A DNA stretch of 64,000 nt from Mesodorylaimus sp. YZB2_4 (taxonomy: Eukaryota > Nematoda > Enoplea > Dorylaimida > Dorylaimidae): contig JASANH010000220.1 of NCBI GenBank assembly GCA_030248295.1, forward strand, positions 186,001 to 250,000. Direction: 5' to 3'. Below are positions 33,490 through 44,316 of the stretch, one piece after another. A program made the position numbers and the translations under genes. The notes beneath the pieces were generated by a model. That model made no database searches and was not told the origin of the DNA. It worked only from the letters and a program-made list of their open reading frames with translations. Position 1 is the stretch's first letter. Each line of letters opens with the position of its first letter.

Positions 33490-36400
33490 ATGAACGGCCA
33501 AAGATTCTTAATCCTGACAGCGTGCCTTGTTTCGCCAGTTTCGTGTGCACCACCCGGCGATCGGCCAGTGGACGCTCCTGGGCGAATAGAAAGCAATGTG
33601 GAGAATGGTGGACGAGTGGATGTGCAGGAGAAGACTGTCAAGCCTCAAGTGGATCGGCCAATAATTCTGCCAAAGAAACAGCCAAACCTGGTTCGACGGC
33701 CCGATCATTTGGACGCGGTGCCGTTGGAACGAGATGGGCACCTGAACAAACAGTTTCGTCAGGAGATTATATTCGGAGAGTCAAAGAAAGAAGAAAGTAC
33801 GAATGGGCAAAAGAAAGCTAAAGAGAAGATGACAGCTGAGGAGAAGGAAATGCTGTTGATTGAAACGTTTCATAAGTAAGAAGGGGTCGTATAATAAGGG
33901 ACCATCTGTACAGGACCCCTAAAAATGGACGTCCACTTTAGCAGACCCCCAGCTTCGACCTATCCGATCCGACTGCTGGATCAGCCGCATCGGCAATTTA
34001 AATTTTCCGCTCTTTATCTGCTGAGAAAGCATACACATTCGTCCCATTGTGAGGAATGAGGATGGTAATGCGTCGTTTCTTCTAAATCGGTAGTTTCTTG
34101 TGTCCTTCGGAATGTTCCAATATGTAGTGACAACAGCGAGAAAACAGGCGGGTGAGGGTGCGGTAGTATTTCATTTTGCAAGCGGATCTGGATCCTGGCC
34201 AGCATTGACCGATCCTATCCGCTTCGAAAAGTAAAAGACTATTGGGGACAACGACGCACTGCGTCCTCACCAGCCTCCTCTGTTTTCTCGCAGTCACTCT
34301 GTCAGGCCATTCCAAAGGACACAGGTGAGATAACCAACGCTTGAAGCGGGATTAAATTATTTGAGAGAAAAACCCGGGATTTTCTCGTCGTAATAAAACT
34401 CACCGTATCATTTTTAACAGATAAAGTGCGAAAAATCTTAGTTGCCGATCCGGCTGATCCAGCAGTCGGTTCGGATCGGGAACTGATCCACCCTTCCCTT
34501 GGACCGGCGAATCTGTTCGGCTGGATCGGTCGATGCTGGGCAGCCCCCCCCCCCCCACTTAATTCACTCTGAAAATTGCTCCCAGCCTCGACCGATCCAC
34601 CAACACGATGGCTTGGTTTACCGGGCGGAAAAATTTTAGTTGATTCTGGTTTCCCACGAAAGCCTGAATTTTAGTCCCCAACCTGAAAATCCTGAGAAGC
34701 CAAAAAAGCCTTAATTTGCCTTGGATTAGCGTTGTCATAATTTTTGCCTGGGTTAGTTAGACGAGGATACGATCAGTGTGATATTCCATGTCGCTGGTCA
34801 TTGGCTGGTGAGGCATTGAAAAAACTCTTGTTTCAGAGCGGACAAAAATTCGGACAATTATTTGACGAGTGAAGAGTTGGAACAGTGGATTCAAGAAACC
34901 ACGTTGAAACATCTGGATGAAGCTATCGAAGAGACGAAACGGGTTATACAAGTGGTCGATCAGAATGGAGATGGTATTGCCAAGCTTTTGTTTCTTCTCA
35001 GTCTAACAACTAGACATATTAGGTTTCGTGACGTGGGACGAGTACCATTATCATTTTCTTGTCGACAACCACTTGATGGATCCAAACAAGGCTCGAAGAC
35101 ATGACGAGAGCCACGCCGAGCTAAGTCCTGAAGGTATGTGCGTCAAGTTGGCGATGCTGGTTCGATTCTAGGTTATGGACTTTCTTAGATCAAGAAAAGA
35201 TCGAAACAGAAATCGAAGAGTGGCACGAAGCTGATCAGGATCCGAAAGATGGACAGTTGTCTCAACAGGAGTTCTTGGCTTTCCGTCATCCCGAACATAG
35301 CGAGATTATGCTCAATGACATGGTCAAGGATATCTTGCGATCGTTGGGTAAGTGTTGACTCTCTGGCGGGCTGTGCGTCCACCCCACTCTTGTCAATCGG
35401 GTTGCTATGCTGTAGTTGTCAGGATATGAGGACAGTGGCGGACTGTGATGGTTAACCTAGGCTGGACATAATAATTGCTTTCCCTCTCGCTAAAAATTGG
35501 AAAAGAACGCGGCTATTATTTTTCGAAATATATACAAAAACTTAAGTCTGAAGGGGATTCGAACCTGCGCCTTGCTAAGCAGTCCTACTGGCTAACCGTT
35601 CTACATTCAAATGTACTTGATATTACGGCCATATCACATGGGCGCTCTCAGAACTTGTTGTCCCAGCATCGACCGATCGGGGGGGGGGGGGGCGATTAGA
35701 TCCCACGGCAGGGTTCCCAGCCCCCTTTTAGTCCTTTAAAACCTCTTTTCATTCCAATACCCTTTCCTGAATCCCCTAATCCTCAAATTTGGTACGTCCT
35801 CTGAAATTTGAGTTCTCTCCCATAATCATGGTCTCTGTGACATCACGTAAGTGAATTATTGAATGGGTGCCAGAGGTCAGAGAGAAATCATTTGCAATGG
35901 GAAATATATTAGAAACGGATAAGGAGCTGAACGATAGGTCAAGATCACTTTTTTGGGATCAGGGCGATTCGATCCGGATCAGGATATGGATTAGGATTTT
36001 TCTGTTTTTCGCGCCTTATGAGCCTTTCCCCATCGAAGCTTATTTTTCAGTCATACAGCTTTATTGAAACTTCTCCTTGCAATTATTATATATATACTGT
36101 ATGATCGAAAAATACGCATTTCCGATACAGGCCCAAATATGACTTGAATATAGATAAGCCATGCCACCTTAGGCCTGGTCGTACTCCCTAGCTAAGCACT
36201 ATATAGCACACTCGAGAGCTGGGAAACTTTAATGTATTGAGAATCATATTTTTGCACAGGCGGGAGTCGAACCCTCCCTCTGTAAGTGCGTACCCAGCGC
36301 GACAGGCAGACGCCTTAACCGCTAGGCCATAGCCCAGCTTTCTTCCCACCCATCCTCTAAATCTTCTAAAACCTGCTTTGAATTCATTCTATCAGGCTGG

Positions 36401-37180
36401 TGGGAACCGTGCGAAACAACACGTTTTCTTTGTCTAAACAAAAGACTTCCGTTTGTTTGAAGAAAGAAAAGGGTTCCGTCGCTTATGGTAGAAATTAGGA
36501 AATGTAAAACGATCTGAGCTCCGAGTTTTTTGCTCAATGAATGAAGAACACTTATTGTGCTGGATTTTGTACACATTTTTTGGTTCGGGATCGGGCCGCT
36601 CCAGAGTATGGATCGGATTGGGATCAGGATCCAGGCTGAGGGTCGGATCGGTCGATGCTGGTGTGGCGTGTTCGAATCCACTGAAGGCTGAAGGCTGTAC
36701 CGTCCTATATACCACAATTCCTTGTCACGAAACCCCCTAAATCACCCTGGGGCTAGTTATTCGAGGAAATATTATCTCGATGCATCTCACAATCAGCGTG
36801 TCTGCACTGTACAGTAGTCTCGTTTAGACTCGGATGGTGATAGCCGTTTAACGGCGGACGAATTCGCTGGCATGCCTAAAGGAGAACTAATCGATAAACG
36901 ATGGGAGGAGAGCGAGAAGGAATACCTCGCACAACGACGCAAGGAATTCAAAGATCTAATCGACTTGGATGGTGATGGCTTCGTCAATTTCAAAGAGCTC
37001 TTGCAGTACACGAATCCCCGCAACTCGCAACACGCGAAACGAGAAGTTCGTGAACTCATGGAATTGGCTGACGCGAACAAGGATAGACAGTTATCGCTCG
37101 ACGAAGTACTCGGTCAGAAAGCGGCCTTCTTCGGCAGTGGTCTCATGAACGCGGCAAGAAATATGCACGACGAGTTTTAA
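33490..37180 (+). CDS. SDF4: 45 kDa calcium-binding protein (Cab45)
   Basis: A CREC-family EF-hand protein of the secretory pathway; mammalian Cab45 sorts cargo in the trans-Golgi lumen. Exons 33490-33875, 34837-34973, 35023-35133, 35189-35347 and 36828-37180 are in phase (381 residues, human 362). A signal peptide (MNGQRFLILTACLVSPVSCA) precedes a Pro-rich linker. EF-hands: DKNSDNYLTSEEL, DQNGDGFVTWDEY, DQDPKDGQLSQQEF (one residue longer than canonical), DSDGDSRLTADEF, DLDGDGFVNFKEL and the divergent DANKDRQLSLDEV. The end FFGSGLMNAARNMHDEF has the HDEF-type tail of CREC proteins. A strong acceptor (GTGTTTTTAG) lies 11 bases before the ATG with no obvious coding exon upstream. Introns 1 and 4 (961 and 1480 bp) hold tRNA-like repeats, GATCGGTCGATGCTGG copies and G/C runs. 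Confidence 0.9.
35545..35605 (-). mobile_element. tRNA-like repeat fragment in SDF4 intron
   Basis: On the minus strand GTAGAACGGTTAGCCAGTAG is followed by GCGCAGGTTCGAATCCCCTT, a near-perfect tRNA B box and T-arm. The acceptor stem cannot be closed, so a tRNA-derived SINE is likelier than a functional tRNA. Confidence 0.45.
36253..36335 (-). mobile_element. tRNA-like SINE head in SDF4 intron
   Basis: The minus strand reads GGCTATGGCCTAGCGGTTAA then GGCGTCTGCC, and 45 bases later GAGGGTTCGACTCCCGCC. The T-arm pairs well. The 5' GGGCTAT has no partner at the 3' end, so a working tRNA is unlikely. It is related to the copies at 19861 and 21001. Confidence 0.5.
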
Positions 37181-37547
37181 TTTGATCTACAGCACTCTAT
37201 ACTTAATCTGTGATTGTGTATTTTTACGTCCCCCAATCGCCGTTTCTTGCTAAATTTTATCATCGGGTTCTGCCATGTAGAATGATTCTACGGTATGATG
37301 TGTGAGCTTACGATGATCTTGGCTATAAAATGTTGCAATAAGGAAGGTTTACAGTTTAATAATGAAACAAAGATAAGTACCTTAACCTTGATGACCGCGT
37401 TTACCTATTTCCTAGAGATTACAAGGAAGAATTCTGATCGATACGCGGTAGTCGTTATCCCACACTGACTGCCCCTTGAACTAGCATCAAATACCTAATA
37501 CTACGAAAAAAGGCAGTCTCGAAAGTCAAAAACGCCATTGCGGACAC

Positions 37548-38874
37548 TTAGAAATTCCAGGGCTGGGGGTCGTACTTCTTTGTTTCATAATTAGCCCAGT
37601 TCAGTGAACCTGGATCCCATGAGAAGATGTTGGCGTACTGCGGGCCGACGGCCTTGCCAACCAAACCATGCTCGTGAGCGATGAAATAGTACCAGGCAAC
37701 ACTGGCCATCGATGCCAGTATTCCGGCAAACCAACCGTGGAAGAAACCCTCTGAATCGAAAGGAAGCCTTGAGTAATGAGTGCGAACAACAAGAATAATG
37801 ACTTACTCCTGATGCCGATCATGGAGCCAAAGGCGGCACCTCCTGCTAACATGTTCCAAAAATCGTCCTTTCCTCGCACATTGCAAGCTATGCACGAAGC
37901 AGCGGCCCAAGCTGCTCCGACTGGAACAGTAAACGAATTGTAGTGGTACCATTCCTTCAACAGATATCGCCAGCCTCGACCTATGCTGAACAAGGGCGCT
38001 CGAAAGGCGAAATATAACGTGCCTGGAAAGACAAAACGAGACTACAGTAAAGATGCTAACCAGAAGTAACGAGATCGCTTACCCGTTACTAATCCATATT
38101 TCGCGCATACGGCCGTTTTTACATGACATTGCTCACCGAACGGAGCTCCCAAAAATTTCCAAGTTTGAGGCATGATTCCCGGCCAATTACGCAATGCACC
38201 CATGGAGGGCATCATGCCAGGCATGTAATTCTTGTCGACCATATGCGCCTCCGAACCCGTTGGACGAAAAGGGAGTCCAGGATGCTGTTTAGCGATGGGA
38301 TATTTTTCATAAATTGCTCGTACGTTAGGATCGAGAAAATATCGACGATCTCGCCATTCTTCAAACGATGCAGAACTCGGAATTTCGCGATGAATTAGTT
38401 CTGCCGTGCGAAAATGCTCCGTGCCGCCCGGCCCTATTAGGCTGTCCGTGATGGTGGGCTGATGGCTGAAGAACCAAGACAAGATTAGAGGATCCAGCTC
38501 TGTGACAAAAAATTCGGAAATTCTGCGGAGTCTATCATCTACCTAAAGCCATGTATTCTGCGTAATAACTATACTCATACTCAATATACTTCATGGTAAT
38601 ACTGCCATCATCCTACTGAGTTCAATTCGCCAATTACACAGCTCTTTCCGTTTTCCTGGAAGCTTTCCTGTGGCCTGATTAAAAATCATAAAATAACTTA
38701 CTAGACAGGATCCCGCTCCCGAACTCGGTAATAGAACGACCGCCATCGTCCAGTCTTGAGTACTGGGTCCGTCCAGCCCAGTTCCCCGAAATATTTAGAC
38801 GCACCAGTGCCCGGACGCTTCGATACATCGTACGGCTTAACGTGTTCTTGATCGTCCAAAACTGGCGTCGGCAT
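37548..38874 (-). CDS. NDUFA11-like Tim17-family protein with long N-terminus
   Basis: Probably a complex I accessory subunit of the mitochondrial inner membrane. Exons 38874-38702, 38568-38543, 38499-38083, 38022-37807 and 37750-37548 are in phase and give 344 residues. The C-terminal half is a Tim17/22/23-like membrane domain: KTAVCAKYGLVTGTLYFAF, CIACNVRGKDDFWNMLAGGA, FGSMIGIR and GFFHGWFAGILASMASVAWY. This matches the NDUFA11 (B14.7) pattern CISAHVREK...NYFLGGCAGG. Human NDUFA11 has only about 141 residues, whereas here roughly 180 residues precede the domain (FGELGWTDPVLKTGRWRSF and TGSEAHMVDKNYMPGMMPSM). These lack a known domain or obvious presequence. Exon 2 is only 26 bp and its acceptor is the least certain boundary. 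The gene is convergent with SDF4 (367 bp apart). Confidence 0.72.
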
Positions 38875-39256
38875 GGTCGTAGTTTACATGAAAGTTAGGA
38901 TTTGTGCTAAATTTATCGTCGAATCGATTTTTTCGCACCAAATCTTCTGTTCCTTATTCTCGCCTCCCCGGCCGGCTCTTCTTCTTCTAGCCCTTCTAGC
39001 TAGCCTAGCGGCGGCCATATCGCACATGTTGAAGAAGTTAGAAACGTTTTATGACAAAAAGCGGGACTTTTAAATTTGCTTTTAGCCGCTAAGTGTGCTA
39101 TTCGACGCTTTTCGAGTGAGCAAACCAACACCACACAACATATATTCTTAGACGACCTTAGCTCCTCAGGAAATACACGTATCATCGTGATAACCCGGCC
39201 ATTTTCAAATACTTGTCAATCGTCCGTCAAAAACTTGAGATTATCGTCAACGGAAT

Positions 39257-40435
39257 TCATAACCAAAGCTTTAACTTTTGCGCAACCGGATTTCGTCCGT
39301 TTTGTGGCTTGGCCAACTTGGTGAACGAACCATTGAGATCAGCCCGTTTGGGTTGAAGAGATCCTGCGATTAGAGCCAACAGCTTGTCATTACCACTGGA
39401 GCCGGAGGTGCGGACTTCGGTCAAATAACGGTTCATTAATCGAGCCCATCTCTCACGAGCCGACTCCACCACCCTGGTGTTCACACTAACTGGTACTTGC
39501 GGCTGTGGATTGCGAAGGGGAACTGACCCTAAAACAAAGACTGTGCCAGGGGCGACTGAATCTGCTCTGGGTTTAGTCTGTGTCTGTGTAACTGATAAGT
39601 GATCAGAGAGCTCTAGCGAGATGCGAAAGGCACGGACAGGGTCCTTCTGTCTACTCACCCACAATTCGAGCATCAGGACGAACGACCTGACGTCTTCTCA
39701 GGACTTTGTTTTCTTGTTCGAACCCTTTCCATCGAAATATCATTCTTCCATCGACCAACAGCGTCGTCACCTGCAAGACCACCACGCACATAATGAGCCG
39801 AGTAGGATGTCTGCTGAACATTGCATCCGCTGACAGCTCGTTTCTACAAACAGATTGCGGAATTAAAATGTTGCGATATCGTACTCGGGTTAGAACCCGT
39901 CTTCAAGAGTTTTGTCTTCGGAGCAGTCATGTGCGTTGACTGTCCGCGGCACTTTATCTACGATAGGTACTGCTAAGGTCTGGTTGAGGATGACATTTCT
40001 TACGGGCAAATAGGCAGCTGACTTATCGGCTTGACTAGGAGCTAATGACATAAATATTTGATATTCTTGACGCCCTTCAATTTCGAATCCCAATTTCCGC
40101 CTCTACGCTCCTTCCCCGGTCACAGTCGCTTCCTGTCTCATATTTCCACAGGATTATTGACCTTGGAAGAAACCAATAAGCATCGCCTCGTCAACATTCT
40201 CATCTCCAACTATATTTAGATATTTGGTCTGTGCTCGAATCGGTCTTGATAACCAGTCACCCCGGAGATGTCACATTTAGTTGCTTGCTGAGGCTTTCCG
40301 TGAACGAGTGCCATTTACTCGTTTGGCGTCATCACGCAATTCCGGCAACAAGCTTGAGCGGATATTCGATATTTGTGTCATCTTCATCCTCAACTCGATC
40401 ACGCGCTCGAGGACACGCACGTCATCCCTTGCCAT
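39257..40435 (-). CDS. Unidentified multi-exon gene (tentative)
   Basis: Minus-strand pieces with plausible splice sites suggest a gene I do not recognise. A first exon from ATG 40435 to 40319 encodes MARDDVRVLERVIELRMKMT and SSLLPELRDDAKR, a helical, possibly coiled-coil start. In phase after a CACAG acceptor comes TKYLNIVGDENVDEAMLIGF. Further exons carry GFEIEGRQEYQIFMSLAPSQ, VTTLLVDGRMIFRWKGFEQE and, in the last exon, SARERWARLMNRYLTEVRTS, with a stop at 39257. The links between the second, third and fourth pieces could not be fixed by phase. No signal peptide, membrane segment or known domain is visible. Confidence 0.35.
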
Positions 40436-43400
40436 CGTGCCTTGGCACGTCGTCGATCATAGTGCAGTTGCCACAAATCGGATTAGCAGCAGTGTCTACT
40501 AGATCGTGCGGGGCCCGTCTCACCGGAGAGCAGAAAAGGGCCCCACGTGGATTAGTGCTAATGCGATGTCATTAAAAGGCGATGATGTGCTGCCAGGTGA
40601 ACGTTGGATTACGTGATCAATATTGCACCCGCTCGTACTCGTGCCATTTCAACAAAAGAGAGGGGGATTTAACGGAATGGTTAAGCGTGATTGGCCTTGC
40701 CCCTGCACTAAGGAAACTGTACTCTGCGTGCCGAAATAGCAACTCTCAAATGTCAAGTTTCCTAACCGTTTTTGCATTCTATGCTTTTGTCTTCCCCTTG
40801 AAACGTTCAGCTTTGATACTTTTGTACAAAGTTTCGGGCATTTTGTCAGTAGAAAATCAGCACTGGTTCTATGGCGCAGCGCTGTCAAAGCTAGAGTTGC
40901 TTTGCACTTGTACCAGCCCCCCATGGAATACAACAGCGGGTGATATATGAGGTGGATGCTGTCCACAAAACTAGTGTCAGTCCTCAACTGATCGCTCCTC
41001 TTTATACTCCACCCTGGCTTTATAAGCTTTGGAATTGTTGTATGCACTCGTAAAGCACAGCATATCTCACGATTAGTGAGACGAACCCGACGAACCTTAC
41101 AACGGGGTTTGGTTTAACGTGTAAGTGCCTGTCTTTGAACTGCAGTCTTCCGATATCGTTATTCCGACCAGCGCACCGAGGCGGCGGGAGATAGTCGAGA
41201 CCAAAATCTCTGGGCAAAAAACTACGACAGGAGGTAGGCAAGTCTCGCGACTATACCTGCCCAGAAACATCAACCGAGGAGGTTGACGTCTTCCAGCCAG
41301 AGGAGAGTATCGACTGCTCCCGATCGCCAGGAATGCTGGTTAGAGTAGCTAACTATGCCGTTGAAACCAGGTGTTTGAGTGTCGTGCCCTTGCGGTGTTA
41401 AACATTCTGGGACCTACTGTATATGCGGAAAATAAGGAAATTTTGAAATTCCCTAATATAATAGCACACTTGCACATGTTGAGCAGCATAAAATATCACT
41501 AGTAGGCTTTTCGATTCATTTCTTTGAGGAAAAAAGTTTTGATTTGTACACCGGTGGCTCACAACTCGGAGTTAGACTGGGTAGCTTGCTAGAGTCTGCC
41601 CGCGATCATGTCATAATATTGCCGACTTCTACAGTACAGCCGATAGGAAAGCACTAAAACTGAGCTTAGCGGTTCAGAACAGCAAAGCTCAGTGCGAGTC
41701 TACGCAGCGTTCTGCTCATTGTGCGGCTTGGTGAGAGCGAAATGTCTTTTACAAGTTCTACCACACGAGCATCGCCACGATCAGTTTGGTTGCGGTTCAG
41801 CATCGGGCAGCCTGGCAGTTTGCAGCGCCCCCATCATCCAACCAGTCGACGCGCCGATGACGGAGCCAGAAGCAGCTGGAGCATTGGCGGGCGGGACTGC
41901 AACGCCAGAGTAGACGCTTTGAGCTGCCTTGGGCGGGCGTGGTGGGAGCAAAAGCAGCACCACTACCGGCGTAGACGCTTTGAGTTCCTTTCGAGGGTAT
42001 GTATACGCTTACGCCGCTTTCGGTTGCTGTTGAGGAGGAGGACCGCCACCACCCACGTAGACGCTGGCTACGGTTGGGCTTTTGGAGTGGCTACCGCACC
42101 ACCGCCGCCGTAGACGCTCGACGCCGCTTGCGGTTGCTGCTGTTGTCTGGCTGGCCCGGGTCCACCGACGTACGCGGCTTTTTGTAAAAGGTGCGCTGGC
42201 CTGCTGAGAATGTTTTTGGTTGCCTCATACATCGGGCTGTTCCTGTGGCTTGAGCCAACCCCGAAAACCCCTAGATGTGTTTGGGTGAGCCAAGGATTTT
42301 ACACTCATGATACGCATGAAAGCCCTATCGTGCACAGTAAACCACGAGACCTGACTGGTATCTCAAAGGTCGCTATAATCAAAGGCAGTCGTTAGCGTGT
42401 AATCGGCATCTTCAAGGGTAAGGGATCTCAACCGGGTATTCCAGATACTGCCACTGTATCTAACCTACTGACATGGGAGGTATCTGACTGACATCAGACT
42501 GAAGTAAGTACCCATTGTATAGGTCCAATGCCGATGTGCTTATTTTTCGTATATCGGCGAGGACGAAGGTCATCTTGAGCGTGTCTTTTATGTTCCTCTG
42601 CAATTCAATGACCAAAATTGAGATTCCCTGTTAGCTTACCAGACATTGTAAGCAATGCAGCACCTGTGATCTCCGAAAGTCCTAGGACTCTGTTCTGCAG
42701 GCGCTAGTGCTCCACTACTGACTGCGCACTGAGCAACTTATTCACGGCTTGCAATGTAAAGGTTTGCCGAAACGGATGGGTTAGAACCCAGATTGAGGCC
42801 TACTTGTTTACCATGGATCTTTAAGAGAGTTTACCTCAGAAACCAGTGTTAAAACTCTGGCACCTGGTGGGTTATGGTGAGTGGCAGAGAATTATTGATA
42901 CCCTGCTGGAAAGCGTCGACCCCTCGGGATGATATTTTAGCCGCTTGCTTCATTTTTCCACTTTTCTTGCTCCAATCGGAGTTTTTGCCGACTTCTGGCG
43001 GCCGCATTCTCTCCTTTGCCCCTCCAGTCCCGCTTACAATTATCAGAGCATCACGGGCGCTTCAAATCACACGCGATCGAGTCTCACAGACTGTGAGGTG
43101 GGGTGTCTAGGACACTTGGCTTGGTGGGTAGGATCCAGCGGAGTAAGATCAGGTCCCTTGGGTGGGATCGGCGCTATCTCTTGCGCTCGATTCGATTGTA
43201 GATTACGGAAATTTGGGAGCTACCCTTTGGATTTGTCGTTCCCTTTTTTCGGAGCCGTAGTGTGGGTGAGTCGCCGGCCAGGGACTTCGATAATACACTT
43301 TGCCCCTGCAATCGTCGTTCGCCTTTGATTCATACTGGATTCCACAGCAGGTACTTGGTTTATGTGGACCACAGCTCCAGACGGTCTACCTCGCTACTTG

Positions 43401-44145
43401 GCACAGAGCGCTAACGAGCACCTCCATGCCTTGGATGAACTCCAGCTTTCCCTTCTTTTTGGACTCAAGCTTCTCAATCTCTAATTGTAAGCTGGGGCGT
43501 CAGTCCCATACCAGCTGGAGCTACGTAGCGGGAGAGACCGAGATGGCGAAGTCCCGCTATCAAAATGGTATCGAAATCTGCCCTCACGCCATTATGGTTA
43601 GGTGTTGATATTGTTTTATCGAGTGCAGCACTTGGTTGGCTTGCCAAGATTTAATCCTGCCTTGCCTTAGCACCGATGTAATGTCTACTTTAGACCTTAT
43701 GCGTGACAGCCGCCATTAAACAAGCCTCCTTGCCAATCACTTTGCATAAAACCTATATTTGCATAAGAATAAGACAACAACACCTTGCTGCCCAAACAAA
43801 CCAAAGACGTAAGCCGATTACGAAATCTTTCGAATTAGGTGAACCCGAGTGCTATTCGGCTTTTTTGCAAGTAGCACAGACTCGAATATGTGCTGTACAT
43901 AGTCAGTAGGCAGCGTCAGATCATGCAGCAAAGGGGCACGTGGTAGTTAATCAGTAAACTAGATAGTAGGCGTGACGAAACCTTTGCACTTAGGACTGAC
44001 CCATACAGTAGAACAGGGGCGGTAGTAAACCATTGCGTGGGATGTTTGTCTTGCACTCACACAAATTGTGAAGCATAAATTTGGGCTTCATGAGAAATGT
44101 GATGAAATAATCCGCACTTTGCTCGACTCGAATCTAGTCACACCC
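40436..44145. other. Gene-poor spacer
   Basis: Apart from the tandem repeat at 41908-42178 I recognise no gene. Plus-strand frames around 42874-43608 overlap one another and show no family signature or consistent splice structure. Confidence 0.4.
41908..42178 (-). repeat. Degenerate tandem repeat of coding type (SVYxGG)
   Basis: The octamer GTAGACGC recurs at 41910, 41971, 42057 and 42110, with variants at 42001 (GTATACGC) and 42170 (GTACGCGG), mostly 53-61 bp apart. On the minus strand each marks the codons for S-V-Y followed by Gly-rich and Pro/Gln-rich sequence, for example AASSVYGGGG, GGGGPPPQQQPKAA and AQSVYSG. The repeats lie in different frames with stops between them, so this looks like a decayed low-complexity coding region or an exon with introns I cannot place. 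Confidence 0.5.
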
Positions 44146-44227
44146 TTATCACCAAGATCGGCCTCCTTATCAGAGTAAAAGTGAATTCCTGGCTCCGAAA
44201 TAAGACCGAGAGTGAACTATATAAGGC
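44146..44227 (+). promoter_or_regulatory. Lipase promoter: GATA-type sites and TATA box
   Basis: TTATCA (TGATAA on the other strand, a GATA-factor core) occurs at 44146-44151 and 44167-44172. A TATA box, CTATATAAGG, lies at 44218-44227, about 90 bp before the lipase ATG. Paired TGATAA sites are typical of gut promoters in nematodes; the tissue is an inference. Confidence 0.55.
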
Positions 44228-44316
44228 AGCTAGACATCATGGCCAGTCACACTTCGAAGTAGTCAGCTGCAGACGGTGTCGTGTGGCTCTAGTCGCATAT
44301 CAATCAGCGTGCCGAG

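Noticed and set aside
35545..35605. Functional tRNA gene on the minus strand
   Set aside because: It has a near-perfect B box but no closable acceptor stem, and it lies inside an SDF4 intron with other repeats.
36253..36335. Functional tRNA gene on the minus strand
   Set aside because: The A and B boxes are good and the T-arm pairs, but the 5' acceptor strand has no complementary 3' strand. The sequence is related to other SINE-like heads in the window.
42945..43608. Plus-strand frames of 100-127 residues
   Set aside because: They overlap in different frames, show no protein family and have no consistent splice sites.
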